Source: an uncultured Flavobacteriales bacterium
GTDB taxonomy: Bacteria; Bacteroidota; Bacteroidia; Flavobacteriales; Crocinitomicaceae
Assembly: GCA_946479985.1 (NCBI GenBank)
Contig: CAMLIF010000081.1
Span: forward strand, 1 to 18,775
Length of the DNA: 18,775 nt
Direction: 5' to 3'
The notes beneath the pieces are model-generated. The model was not told the origin of the DNA and searched no databases. It worked only from the letters and a program-made list of their open reading frames with translations. The position numbers and the translations under genes are program-made. This document shows, in pieces, positions 1 through 8,770 of the stretch (within the stretch, counting starts at the first letter, position 1; every line of letters starts with the position of its first letter).

Positions 1-1
1 A

Positions 2-958
2 GATGATATTGAAGTAGAAGTAGAACCGGGAACAACGATCCTGAATGCTGCTCGTAAAATTGGTGGGGAGGTTGTTCCTCCTGCCATGTGCTATTACAGC
101 AAACTGGAAGGAAGTGGTGGTAAATGCCGGACTTGTTTGGTTGAAGTTGCTGCAGGTTCCACAGCTGATCCGCGCCCGATGCCGAAATTGGTTGCTTCCT
201 GCTCCACTCCGGTTCAGGATGGAATGGTGATCAAAAACACCACGTCTCAACGTGTGAAAGAAGGCCGTGCTTCTGTTACTGAATTCCTGTTAATCAATCA
301 CCCGCTTGATTGTCCGATCTGTGACCAGGCCGGCGAATGTCATTTGCAGGACCTTGGCTTTGAGCACGGAAAAGAAGGAACACGTTACGAAGAACAACGC
401 AGAACGTTCGATCCGATTGATATCGGTGATAAGATCAAGCTGCACATGAACCGTTGTATTCTTTGTTACCGTTGTGTTTACACAGCAAATCAGCTTACAG
501 ACAAACGTGTTCACGGTGTAATGCACCGCGGAGAACATGCTGAGATCAGCACGTACATTGAAAATGTAATTGACAATGAATTCTCAGGAAACGTGATTGA
601 TGTTTGCCCGGTTGGCGCATTAACAGATAAAACTTTCCGTTTCAAAAGCCGTGTTTGGTTCCTGAAACCAATGAACGCAAAGAGAGATTGTCCGACGTGT
701 TGCGGAACAGCAACAGTTTGGATGTTCGGAAACGATATTTACCGAGTTACAGGTCGTAAAGACAAATACGGCGAAATTGAGGACGTAGATGGAAAAACAG
801 GCTGGATTTGCAATACCTGTCGTTTCGATTCCAAAGATGCTGCCAAATGGAACATTGAAGGACCACGTGTTATTAACCGTCATTCGGTAATCTCTCAAGG
901 TAAATATGCAACAAGTACTCCTGATTTATTGGGAGAACCTAAAGAATTGAAGCAATAA
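2..958 (+). CDS. nuoG: NADH-quinone oxidoreductase subunit G, short form (5' partial)
   Basis: This is the iron-sulfur subunit of the complex I peripheral arm, which carries electrons from NuoF towards NuoI. The frame is open from base 2, so the gene starts upstream; 318 residues are visible. Seen in order: a plant-ferredoxin-like [2Fe-2S] domain with C30, C42, C45 and C67 (cluster N1b); the His-Cys3 motif NHPLDCPICDQAGEC (N5); and CILCYRC plus the distal DVCPVGAL cysteine (N4). A short stub CPTCCGTATVW...WICNTC follows, then the stop. The large C-terminal molybdopterin-like domain of E. coli NuoG (about 900 aa) is absent. Short NuoG proteins like this are usual in Bacteroidota, so I read it as the natural form, not a truncation. 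nuoH follows after 4 bases. The final stub resembles the N7 region but lacks a canonical CxxCxxxC spacing. Confidence 0.95.
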   Translation, partial: DDIEVEVEPGTTILNAARKIGGEVVPPAMCYYSKLEGSGGKCRTCLVEVAAGSTADPRPMPKLVASCSTPVQDGMVIKNTTSQRVKEGRASVTEFLLINHPLDCPICDQAGECHLQDLGFEHGKEGTRYEEQRRTFDPIDIGDKIKLHMNRCILCYRCVYTANQLTDKRVHGVMHRGEHAEISTYIENVIDNEFSGNVIDVCPVGALTDKTFRFKSRVWFLKPMNAKRDCPTCCGTATVWMFGNDIYRVTGRKDKYGEIEDVDGKTGWICNTCRFDSKDAAKWNIEGPRVINRHSVISQGKYATSTPDLLGEPKELKQ

Positions 959-962
959 TATT

Positions 963-2072
963 ATGTTAGGAAAAATCATATTAATCGTCGCTTTGTTCGG
1001 TATCACATTGGGTATCGCAGCGTATTTGACCTGGTTTGAGCGGAAAGTTGCTGCCTGGCTTCAGGATCGTGTTGGTCCGGACAGAGCTGGTAAATGGGGA
1101 TTGTTACAACCTTTGGCCGATGGTGGGAAAATGTTCTTCAAAGAAGACTTCATTCCTGCAAACGCTGATAAATGGTTGTTTATTCTCGGACCGGGAATTG
1201 CCATGTTTACTGCATTCTTAACCAGTGCTGTAATTCCATGGGGGCCTGATCTTACAATCTACGGTGAAAAATTCTCTTTACAGGTTTCAAATGCAAACGT
1301 CGGAGTGCTTTTCGCAATGGGGATTGCTTCTATCGGAGTTTACGGAATTATGATCGGGGGCTGGGCTTCCAACAATAAATTCTCTTTGTTCGGGGCTATT
1401 CGTGCGAGTTCGCAAATGATCTCTTACGAATTGGCAATGGGCGTTTCCATTATTACGATTGTCATGATGTCGGGAAGTTTAAGTCTGCGTGATATTGTTG
1501 ACCAGCAAGCCGGATTTAACTGGAATGCCTGGAAACAACCATTGTGTTTCCTCATTTTCCTTGTGTGTGCTTTAGCAGAATGTAATCGCGCACCTTTCGA
1601 CTTAGCAGAATGTGAATCGGAACTAATCGGTGGTTACCACACAGAATTCGGAGCCATGAAACTTGGGTTTTACCTGTTTGCAGAATACATCAACATGTTT
1701 ATTTCATGTGCGATCATTTCCACAGTATTCTTTGGCGGTTATCATTTCCCGGGTGAAGGTTATTTTTCAGGAAATACATTGGCCGTACTTGGTGTTGCTG
1801 TTATGTTTGCAAAAACAATCTTCTTCATCTTCGTTTTCATGTGGATTCGCTGGACGCTTCCCCGTTTCCGTTATGATCAGTTAATGCATCTTGGATGGAA
1901 AAAATTAATTCCGCTTTCCATGGTGAATCTTTTAATCACAGGATTTGTTATTGCATTCACCTCAGGATGGTTCTCGAACAAGAAAGAAACTCCGAACGAA
2001 ATGCAGGCAAAAGTTGCAACAACAGAGCAATCGTTGAGCATGAATTCGAAACAAACGAATAAACCTAAGTAA
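963..2072 (+). CDS. nuoH: NADH-quinone oxidoreductase subunit H
   Basis: This membrane subunit forms much of the quinone-binding chamber where the peripheral arm meets the membrane arm of complex I. The 369-residue protein has about eight hydrophobic helices. Family signatures are visible: WFERKVAAWLQDRVGPDRAG near residue 24, and the acidic loop AECNRAPFDLAECESELIGG at 205-224, whose glutamates are thought to link quinone chemistry to proton movement. A hydrophilic tail of about 30 residues after the last helix (SNKKETPNEMQ onward) makes it longer than E. coli NuoH (about 325 aa). The ATG lies 4 bases after the nuoG stop and nuoI starts 4 bases downstream, so this is one transcription unit. 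Confidence 0.97.
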   Translation: MLGKIILIVALFGITLGIAAYLTWFERKVAAWLQDRVGPDRAGKWGLLQPLADGGKMFFKEDFIPANADKWLFILGPGIAMFTAFLTSAVIPWGPDLTIYGEKFSLQVSNANVGVLFAMGIASIGVYGIMIGGWASNNKFSLFGAIRASSQMISYELAMGVSIITIVMMSGSLSLRDIVDQQAGFNWNAWKQPLCFLIFLVCALAECNRAPFDLAECESELIGGYHTEFGAMKLGFYLFAEYINMFISCAIISTVFFGGYHFPGEGYFSGNTLAVLGVAVMFAKTIFFIFVFMWIRWTLPRFRYDQLMHLGWKKLIPLSMVNLLITGFVIAFTSGWFSNKKETPNEMQAKVATTEQSLSMNSKQTNKPK

Positions 2073-2076
2073 CGAA

Positions 2077-2622
2077 ATGGAAAGTTTATCGAATCGTAAA
2101 AAGGTTGTGTCGAACAAGAAAATGACGTTCATGGAATCGTTATACCTACCTGCTATTGTCAGTGGTATGTGGATTACCCTGAAACACTTGTTCCGTAAAA
2201 ACAACACTCTGAAATATCCCGAGGAAAAACGTGAATTTGCTCCCGTTTATCGTGGCCAGCACGTTTTAAAACGCGATGAAGAAGGCAGGGAAAACTGTAC
2301 CGCTTGTGGTTTGTGTGCTGTTGCATGTCCGGCCGAAGCTATTACCATGACATCAGAAGAACGCAAAAAAGGTGAAGAACATTTATACAGAGAAGAGAAA
2401 TATGCTTCTATGTATGAGATCAACATGCTGCGCTGTATCTTCTGCGGTTTGTGTGAAGAAGCTTGCCCGAAAGAAGCAATTTTCCTTACAGATCGTTTGG
2501 TACCTACCTACTTTGAGCGCGAAGATTTTATCTACGGAAAAGACAAATTGGTTGAACCAGTTGATGCACGTGTAGATATCAGTAAACGTCAATTAACCGG
2601 GAAACGCCCAACAAACCAATAA
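2077..2622 (+). CDS. nuoI: NADH-quinone oxidoreductase subunit I (2x[4Fe-4S])
   Basis: This ferredoxin-like subunit passes electrons from the peripheral arm to the terminal cluster N2 in NuoB, via clusters N6a and N6b. The 181 residues include an amphipathic N-terminal segment that sits against the membrane and two classical CxxCxxCxxxC motifs: C74, C77, C80, C84 (CTACGLCAVAC) and C120, C123, C126, C130 (CIFCGLCEEAC). Each is followed by P-x-E-A-I. The start at 2077 gives the N-terminal extension expected in Flavobacteriia; an internal ATG at residue 16 is possible but less likely. nuoJ begins 2 bases after the stop. Confidence 0.96.
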   Translation: MESLSNRKKVVSNKKMTFMESLYLPAIVSGMWITLKHLFRKNNTLKYPEEKREFAPVYRGQHVLKRDEEGRENCTACGLCAVACPAEAITMTSEERKKGEEHLYREEKYASMYEINMLRCIFCGLCEEACPKEAIFLTDRLVPTYFEREDFIYGKDKLVEPVDARVDISKRQLTGKRPTNQ

Positions 2623-2624
2623 GT

Positions 2625-3140
2625 ATGACTACACTGGAAATTATATTTTACATTTTGGGCGGGTTAACAGTTGGTACAGCTTCTATGGTTGTATTGAGCA
2701 AGCACCCCGTGAGAAGCGTATTGTACTTAGTACTTACCTTCTTCCTTATTACGGCAAATTACGTTCTGATGAACGCACAATTTGTGGCAATTGTAAACAT
2801 CATTGTTTATGCCGGAGCAATTATGGTTTTGTTCCTCTTCGTTTTGATGCTTTTGAATCTGAATAAAGAGAATGAACCTAAGGCACCGATTATTGCAAAC
2901 ATAGGTGCCGGAATCGCAGCCGGAATTCTATTGTTAGTGCTTGTAGCTGCCACACGCGACGCCAGTTTGGCAACCACACAAATTACCGAAGCTTCATCAA
3001 GTGCCGGTTTGGTTGAGAATCTTGGTCAACTTCTATTTAATAAATACGTGCTTCCTTTCGAAGTGTCTTCCGTGTTGTTTATCGCAGCAATGGTTGGGGC
3101 GGTTCTTTTAGCCAAGCGCGACAAAAAAAATGCAGAATAA
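2625..3140 (+). CDS. nuoJ: NADH-quinone oxidoreductase subunit J
   Basis: This is a small membrane-arm subunit of complex I. It has 171 residues with about five hydrophobic helices. The signature [20 protein letters not shown] lies in the third helix, where NuoJ has the pi-bulge linked to opening of the central proton channel. The fourth helix is Ala/Gly-rich. The hydrophilic loop between helices 4 and 5 ([12 protein letters not shown]) is poorly conserved in the family. The stop TAA is followed by one base and then the preferred nuoK ATG. Confidence 0.95.
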   Translation: MTTLEIIFYILGGLTVGTASMVVLSKHPVRSVLYLVLTFFLITANYVLMNAQFVAIVNIIVYAGAIMVLFLFVLMLLNLNKENEPKAPIIANIGAGIAAGILLLVLVAATRDASLATTQITEASSSAGLVENLGQLLFNKYVLPFEVSSVLFIAAMVGAVLLAKRDKKNAE

Positions 3141-3141
3141 G

Positions 3142-3471
3142 ATGTTATTAGCGACCTTATTTGAATCTGGAATCCGAATTGAGCATTACATGACATTAGC
3201 AACTGTGCTGTTTGTTATCGGTGTATTCGGCGTATTGTACAGAAAAAATGCAATCATATTGTTGATGTGCATTGAGTTGATGTTGAATGCAGTGAATCTA
3301 TTGCTGGTAGCTTTTTCTACGTACTTTGGAAAAGCAGACGGACAGATTTTCGTTTTCTTCATCATGGTTGTTGCAGCTGCAGAAGCAACGGTTGGTTTGT
3401 CAATCGTAGTTCTGATGTATCGAAATTCACGCAACACAGATATTCGTTTGTTTAACAGATTAAAGAATTAA
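3142..3471 (+). CDS. nuoK: NADH-quinone oxidoreductase subunit K
   Basis: This is a small three-helix membrane subunit and part of the E-channel proton pathway. With the start at 3142 it has 109 residues, close to the family norm of about 100. Two buried glutamates are visible: E45 in [10 protein letters not shown] and E81 in AAAEATVGL, matching the two essential acids of NuoK. Start choice: an ATG at 3130 in the same frame would overlap nuoJ by 11 bases and add only MQNK. The ATG at 3142 sits one base after the nuoJ stop and gives the usual short N-terminus before the helix. An ATG at 3190 would cut into the conserved start of helix 1. nuoL follows 2 bases after the stop. Confidence 0.94.
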   Translation: MLLATLFESGIRIEHYMTLATVLFVIGVFGVLYRKNAIILLMCIELMLNAVNLLLVAFSTYFGKADGQIFVFFIMVVAAAEATVGLSIVVLMYRNSRNTDIRLFNRLKN

Positions 3472-3473
3472 GC

Positions 3474-5390
3474 ATGACGGTATCACAATTACTTCCGCTA
3501 ATTATAGCATTGCCATTGCTTGGAGCATTAATCAATGGTACAATTGGTAAAAAGCTGCCTAAAGCTGTGGTTGGTGCAATTGCAACTTCTGTAATGGCCA
3601 TTTCCTTTGCTTTAGCGTTGACAGCATTTTTCCAGGTTCAGCATACAGAAGGAACAGTTGTTAATCTGTTTACGATGTTAGATACTTCGTCATTCAGCTT
3701 GAAGATGAGTTTCCTGGCAGATAATTTATCGCTTTGGATGACATTGATAGTAACAGGTGTCGGAACGTTGATCCATTTATTCTCTATGGGTTATATGAAA
3801 ACCGACGATGGTTATTACAAATTCTTCGTTTACCTGAACCTGTTCATCTTTGCCATGTTAATTCTCGTTCTTGGAAGCAACTACTTCCTGTTGTTCTTCG
3901 GATGGGAAGGTGTTGGAATCTGTTCATACTTACTGATCGGTTTCTGGTACGGCGATTTCAAAAACACATTGGCAGCCCGCAAGGCTTTCATCATGAACCG
4001 TATCGGTGATTTAGGTTTGTTGATCGGATTGTTCTTAATGCTTATGCAGTTCGGAACATTGGAATACCGCGAAATTGCTGATTTGGTGCTAAGCGGTAAA
4101 ATGGAATTAGGACAATGCATGGCCATTTGTATTACTGGCTGTTTATTCATTGGAGCAACCGGGAAATCGGCACAAATTCCATTGTTTACCTGGTTACCAG
4201 ACGCAATGGCCGGGCCAACTCCCGTTTCCGCATTGATCCACGCTGCAACCATGGTAACAGCCGGAATCTTTTTGGTAATGCGTTCAAACTTCCTGTTCGA
4301 ACAAGCTCCGTTGGTACAAGACATTATGTTGTATGTTGGTTTGGCAACTTCCATTGTTGCCGCTTTCATTGCCATGCGACAAAACGATATCAAGAAAGTA
4401 TTGGCTTACTCAACGGTTTCTCAATTGGGAATGTTGTTCGTAGCCCTGGGAATGGGCGCTTACACAGCTGCTTTGTTCCACGTTACTACGCACGCATTCT
4501 TTAAAGCATTGTTGTTCTTAGGTTCGGGTAGTGTCATTCACGCTATGTCTGACGAGCAGGATATTCGCAAAATGGGCGGACTTCGCAAGAAAATCCCTGT
4601 AACGCACATTACATTCCTAATCGGAACACTAGCTATTTCAGGTTTCCCGTTACTTTCAGGTTTCTACTCGAAAGATGAGATTATTGCGCACGCATTCGAA
4701 CACGGAACGTGGTTATACATTGCTTTGATGGCAAGTGCTGCTTTAACTGCTATTTACATGTTCCGTTTGTACTTCGTTACTTTCTCCGGAACTTTCCGTG
4801 GAACACACGAACAAGAGCATCATGTGCATGAAGGCCCTGCTTCAATGACTTTACCATTGATCATTCTGGCGATTCTTTCCGTTTTCGGTGGGTTGCTGAA
4901 TCTTCCGGGAATCTGGTTACACAACCAGGCACACTGGATGGCACATTTATTCAAAACAAACGTTGCAGGAATTAATGTTCTTCCGGAACACAAAGAAGAT
5001 CCGAACATGACTTTGATTATGATGATTGCTGCTACCGTAATGTTCCTGATTATTTTCGTTTTGACTTATTTTGTTTACGGTAAGAAAAACAATATTCCGG
5101 TAGCAGACGACCAGGTAAAAGGCTGGGAGAAATTGTCGATGAACAAATTGTACTTCGATGAGATCTACAACTTCCTTTTCGTTCGCCCAACGCTTTGGCT
5201 TTCTGAAAAAGTGAACAAATACTTCGAACTTGCTTTCTTACACCGCGGTGTTGTTGGAGCAGCTCAGTTGGTTGGAAAAACCGGCGACATGGTTCGTAAA
5301 ATTCAAACCGGTCGTGCCGATACCTACATCTTATGGATGGTCTTCGGTCTAATTGGCTTTATTGTTTATTTCCTTATCTATAAATTCTAA
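3474..5390 (+). CDS. nuoL: NADH-quinone oxidoreductase subunit L
   Basis: This is the distal antiporter-like proton-pumping subunit of complex I. Its 638 residues compare with about 613 in E. coli. The Proton_antipo_N region carries GWEGVGICSYLLIGFWY near residue 143, with the channel glutamate. The core region GATGKSAQIPLFTWLPDAM begins near residue 226 and holds the essential lysine, followed by GPTPVSALIHAATM. SGFYSKDEI marks the distal half. The C-terminal part, after about residue 510, fits the long lateral helix that lies along NuoM and NuoN, with a final anchoring helix (YILWMVFGLIGFIVYFLIY). The reading frame is intact. A TAA stop lies 3 bases before the GTG of nuoM. Confidence 0.97.
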   Translation: MTVSQLLPLIIALPLLGALINGTIGKKLPKAVVGAIATSVMAISFALALTAFFQVQHTEGTVVNLFTMLDTSSFSLKMSFLADNLSLWMTLIVTGVGTLIHLFSMGYMKTDDGYYKFFVYLNLFIFAMLILVLGSNYFLLFFGWEGVGICSYLLIGFWYGDFKNTLAARKAFIMNRIGDLGLLIGLFLMLMQFGTLEYREIADLVLSGKMELGQCMAICITGCLFIGATGKSAQIPLFTWLPDAMAGPTPVSALIHAATMVTAGIFLVMRSNFLFEQAPLVQDIMLYVGLATSIVAAFIAMRQNDIKKVLAYSTVSQLGMLFVALGMGAYTAALFHVTTHAFFKALLFLGSGSVIHAMSDEQDIRKMGGLRKKIPVTHITFLIGTLAISGFPLLSGFYSKDEIIAHAFEHGTWLYIALMASAALTAIYMFRLYFVTFSGTFRGTHEQEHHVHEGPASMTLPLIILAILSVFGGLLNLPGIWLHNQAHWMAHLFKTNVAGINVLPEHKEDPNMTLIMMIAATVMFLIIFVLTYFVYGKKNNIPVADDQVKGWEKLSMNKLYFDEIYNFLFVRPTLWLSEKVNKYFELAFLHRGVVGAAQLVGKTGDMVRKIQTGRADTYILWMVFGLIGFIVYFLIYKF

Positions 5391-5393
5391 TTC

Positions 5394-6836
5394 GTGGAAC
5401 TGATCATATTTACATTACCTCTTATTCTCGCATGTCTGGTTTTTGTGGTACCACAAAACTTCCTGCGCGGATTCGGAATTTTAGGTTCCCTTGCGGTTGT
5501 TGGGCTTGTAGCTTCGCTTTTCGCCGGCTACGATCCTACAAAAGGAATTCTATACTTCATTAAGCAGCCATGGTTGGAAAACTATGGAATTACGCTTCAT
5601 TTTGGCTTCGATTCGATCGCTTTGATCATGCTTCTTCTTGCTTCGGCACTGGTGTTCCTTATTCTATTGAGCAACTACCAGCGTGACCTGGCTAAGAATA
5701 GAGCATTCACTTCGATGGTATTCCTGATGCTTTTCGGATTATTCGGAGTATTTACAGCTTTAGACGGATTGTGGTTCTACATTTTCTGGGAAATCACTCT
5801 AATTCCGATCTTCCTGATCTGCTGGTGGTTTGGCGCAAAAGACCGCAAACCTGCCCTGATGAAATTCTTCATCTACACATTTGTGGGTTCACTGGCAATG
5901 CTTGCAGCTCTAATCGGAATCAAACAAATGGCCGTAAGTTTCGAGTATTTCGACTTAATCAAAGTAGAATTCAGTTCAGCTACTACTGCATGTTGGATGT
6001 TATGCGGATTCTTCCTTGCATTTGCAATCAAAATTCCAATCTTCCCGTTCCATACATGGCAGGCAGACACTTACGAGAAATCACCGATGGCAGGAACAAT
6101 GCTTCTTTCGGGAATTATGCTGAAAATGGCACTTTTCGGAATGCTTCGCTGGATGCTGCCATTATTTCCTGAGGCTTTAGATTCTGTAACACAACCGATC
6201 ATCATTTTAGCTGTAATTGGAGTGGTTTACGGAGCAATCATCGCGATTAAGCAGAACAATATGAAACGTTTATTTGCTTACGCATCACTTTCACACGTTG
6301 GATTGATCGCTGCGGGAATCATGACACTTTCAGTTGATGCTATGACAGGAAGTATTCTTCAAATGGTGAATCACGGTTTGGTTGCCGTTGGATTATTCCT
6401 TGCAGCTGATGTAATTGAACGCAGAACAGGAACACTTGATCTTACGAAATTAGGCGGTATTGCAAAACCCGCCCCAAAATTCGGATTCTGGTTCGCAGCT
6501 TTGGCTTTTGCTTCAGTTTCCGTTCCGTTTACAAGCGGATTCATCGGAGAGTTTTTATTGTTGAAAGGATTGTATGATTACCAGGCAATCATCGGAATTG
6601 TAGCAGGAACAACATTGATTCTTGGAGCGGTTTATACTTTCCGTGCTTACCAGGCAAGTATGTTCGGACCAGTTCAGGTTGGCAATTTCCCCGATTTACA
6701 TTGGAGCGAGTTGATCGTTTTTGCTGTTATCCTTATCGCAGTGGTAGTTCTTGGAGTTTATCCAAAAGCAGTCATTGATTTTGTTGAACCTAGTGTCACT
6801 CAATTGCTTACAGTGATTACAAATCCAAGTATATAA
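5394..6836 (+). CDS. nuoM: NADH-quinone oxidoreductase subunit M (GTG start)
   Basis: This is an antiporter-like proton-pumping membrane subunit, homologous to NuoL and NuoN. It has 480 residues and about 14 helices. Key residues are visible: E133 in FWEITLIPIFL (helix 5 glutamate), K213 in AIKIPIFPFHTW (helix 7 lysine), a lysine in SGIMLKMALFG (helix 8), and E386 in SGFIGEFLLLKG (helix 12). The start codon is GTG at 5394, three bases after the nuoL stop. No in-frame ATG is nearby, and the sequence MELIIFTLPLILA gives the expected first helix. nuoN starts 7 bases after the stop. Confidence 0.97.
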   Translation: MELIIFTLPLILACLVFVVPQNFLRGFGILGSLAVVGLVASLFAGYDPTKGILYFIKQPWLENYGITLHFGFDSIALIMLLLASALVFLILLSNYQRDLAKNRAFTSMVFLMLFGLFGVFTALDGLWFYIFWEITLIPIFLICWWFGAKDRKPALMKFFIYTFVGSLAMLAALIGIKQMAVSFEYFDLIKVEFSSATTACWMLCGFFLAFAIKIPIFPFHTWQADTYEKSPMAGTMLLSGIMLKMALFGMLRWMLPLFPEALDSVTQPIIILAVIGVVYGAIIAIKQNNMKRLFAYASLSHVGLIAAGIMTLSVDAMTGSILQMVNHGLVAVGLFLAADVIERRTGTLDLTKLGGIAKPAPKFGFWFAALAFASVSVPFTSGFIGEFLLLKGLYDYQAIIGIVAGTTLILGAVYTFRAYQASMFGPVQVGNFPDLHWSELIVFAVILIAVVVLGVYPKAVIDFVEPSVTQLLTVITNPSI

Positions 6837-6843
6837 GAAAATC

Positions 6844-8235
6844 ATGGATGCATTAATAGTATTATTTGCGAGCGGTTTAATTACATTATTTTCCGCTTTT
6901 ACGAAAAAACCACTTGTTGTTATTACCTCAGCATTGCTGGGTCTTGGACTTACATTGGCATTAATTGCTTGTCATTACTGCACAGGACACAACTATATCG
7001 ACCTGGATTACGAAGGATTGAAGTTTACAAAAACATCGTCGCTTTTCAGTTTTACGGCCGTTGCAATAACATTCATGCTTGTTGCTTTAGGTTATCAACG
7101 CTTTAAAGAAAACACAGAACATACTGGTGAATACATTGGATTGTTGATCTTCTCTGCTTGTGGCGCAATTGTCATGTTTACGTTTACGGATATGTTCATG
7201 TTCTTTATCGGTTTGGAGATTCTTTCTATTCCGATTTATGTAATGGCGGGAAGTAACAAAGACGATCTGCGTTCAAACGAAGCGTCCCTGAAGTATTTCC
7301 TTCTCGGTTCATTTGCTACAGGTTTACTTTTATTCGGTATTGCGTGGGTTTACGGTGCAACAGGATCGTTCTCCATTCACGAAATTCAGCAGGCAGTTGA
7401 AAACGGTGATCTTCAAAGCTTAGGGATTCTGATGATCGGAGTCCTGTTGATTCTTGCTTCGTTCTTGTTTAAAGTAGGTGCTGCTCCATTCCATTTCTGG
7501 AGTCCGGATGTGTACGACGGTGCTCCTCACGCAGTAACCGGTTTCATGGCAACAGTTGTAAAATTAGCGGCTTTCGGAGCATTCATGAAGATCTTCCACA
7601 GTGCGTTCAGTTCAACCGTTCTGAGCGATTTCTGGGGACCAATTGTCGCTGTTCTGATTGTACTGACATTATTTATCGGGAACCTTTCCGCATTACGTCA
7701 AACAGGCTTTAAACGTTTATTAGCTTATTCATCCATTACACATGCAGGATACACTTTATTAGTGATCCTGACTATGGGCTTCAACTCCATGGCGGACCTT
7801 TGGTTCTACATGACTGCTTACGGTTGTTCGGTAGTTGTAGTGATTGCGCTTGGTTTGGCGGTGAATGATTACGATGATAAGATTGAATCATTGAAAGGAT
7901 TGTTATACAGAAATCCATTCTTAGGAGTAACCGGAATTATCGCCATTCTTTCTTTGGCAGGAGTTCCGCCAACAGCCGGATTCTTCGGTAAATACATGGT
8001 ATTCTCATCTGCATCCGGACAATACTTATGGTTAGTGATTATTGCCTTGATCAATTCAGGAATTGGTATATACTATTACCTGAAACTGATCACCGTTATC
8101 GCTACAAAACCGGAGTCCGCACAACCGAAATTAGTTGTTAGCCCATTGACAATATTGGTGGTTTCCATTGCAACCATCGGAACACTTGGATTAGCATTTT
8201 TGGTTCACTACCTGAATTTCGCGGTAGTAGGCTGA
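6844..8235 (+). CDS. nuoN: NADH-quinone oxidoreductase subunit N
   Basis: This is the antiporter-like membrane subunit nearest the quinone site. It has 463 residues and about 13-14 helices. Charged channel residues are visible: a glutamate in GLEILSIPIYVM (helix 5), K210 in LFKVGAAPFHFWSPDVYDG, K240 in TVVKLAAFGAF and K383 in AGFFGKYMVF. It is the last nuo gene: the strand downstream carries no further reading frame and a weak hairpin follows. The conserved nuoG-to-nuoN order and tight spacing indicate one long transcript that begins before the window. Confidence 0.97.
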   Translation: MDALIVLFASGLITLFSAFTKKPLVVITSALLGLGLTLALIACHYCTGHNYIDLDYEGLKFTKTSSLFSFTAVAITFMLVALGYQRFKENTEHTGEYIGLLIFSACGAIVMFTFTDMFMFFIGLEILSIPIYVMAGSNKDDLRSNEASLKYFLLGSFATGLLLFGIAWVYGATGSFSIHEIQQAVENGDLQSLGILMIGVLLILASFLFKVGAAPFHFWSPDVYDGAPHAVTGFMATVVKLAAFGAFMKIFHSAFSSTVLSDFWGPIVAVLIVLTLFIGNLSALRQTGFKRLLAYSSITHAGYTLLVILTMGFNSMADLWFYMTAYGCSVVVVIALGLAVNDYDDKIESLKGLLYRNPFLGVTGIIAILSLAGVPPTAGFFGKYMVFSSASGQYLWLVIIALINSGIGIYYYLKLITVIATKPESAQPKLVVSPLTILVVSIATIGTLGLAFLVHYLNFAVVG

Positions 8236-8256
8236 TCTGAAACATAACGAATTTGA

Positions 8257-8290
8257 AGAGAGCTATTTCGAAAGAAGTGGCTCTTTCTTG
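8257..8290 (+). terminator. weak hairpin between convergent nuoN and the membrane-protein gene
   Basis: Bases 8257-8263 (AGAGAGC) pair with 8280-8286 (GCTCTTT), a 7-bp stem with one G.T pair and a 16-base loop. A T-rich stretch (TTTCTTGTTT) follows on the + strand. It starts 22 bases after the nuoN stop and 32 bases before the stop of the opposing gene, so it may end transcription from both sides. The stem is weak, so this is tentative. Confidence 0.4.
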
Positions 8291-8317
8291 TTTACTGGTT
8301 TGCTGTTATAAGTAGTT

Positions 8318-8734
8318 TCATTTTTTTAGGTATTTAATACAGTCTACTTCTTTGGTCTCAAACACTAAGGTATCATCTGTTTTGACAACATAATATTTTA
8401 AACTTCCCTTGTGTTTTATCACAAAGTCCCCAACAACTATTGAATCAAAATATGCTGTTTCATCAAACGGATTTATTCTGTGAACGTCATTGTTGTCAAG
8501 TCGAATTGTCTCGTTCATATGATCCTTTCTGTTCAAATACTTAGCAACTACTTTACCACTATAATTTTGATGTATGTAATCATAATAAGCAGAGCAATTA
8601 CCTTTTGAATGTTCGAAAAACAGATAACTAATCAGCACAACAAGTAATACACCAATGAAAATCCATTTAATCCAATTCCAAACCTTAAGATCAATATCGG
8701 ATTTCTTTATGAACTCTGTAAATTTATCATTCAT
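8318..8734 (-). CDS. hypothetical single-pass membrane protein
   Basis: The family is not recognised. The 138-residue protein has a short charged N-terminus, one clear transmembrane segment at about residues 22-42 (WIKWIFIGVLLVVLISYLFF) and about 95 hydrophilic residues after it. By the inside-positive pattern these would face the periplasm. The outer part contains two cysteines and alternating hydrophobic residues near the end (KYYVVKTDDTLVFETK), suggesting a small beta-rich domain. It lies 36 bases downstream of the histidine kinase on the same strand and could be the last gene of that transcript. The DNA looks clearly richer in A+T than the nuo or kinase genes, which may mean separate acquisition or relaxed constraint. 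No function can be given. Confidence 0.7.
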   Translation of the reverse strand: MNDKFTEFIKKSDIDLKVWNWIKWIFIGVLLVVLISYLFFEHSKGNCSAYYDYIHQNYSGKVVAKYLNRKDHMNETIRLDNNDVHRINPFDETAYFDSIVVGDFVIKHKGSLKYYVVKTDDTLVFETKEVDCIKYLKK

Positions 8735-8770
8735 TTGTTTTAGCTTAATGACCAGTGCATGTACCTCTCC

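Noticed and set aside
3130..3141. nuoK start at 3130, overlapping nuoJ by 11 bases
   Set aside because: It cannot be excluded, but the ATG at 3142, one base after the nuoJ stop, gives a more typical length. The difference is four residues.
3881..4393. A 170-codon open frame on the - strand inside nuoL
   Set aside because: It lies fully antisense to conserved NuoL sequence and its product looks like a complement shadow.
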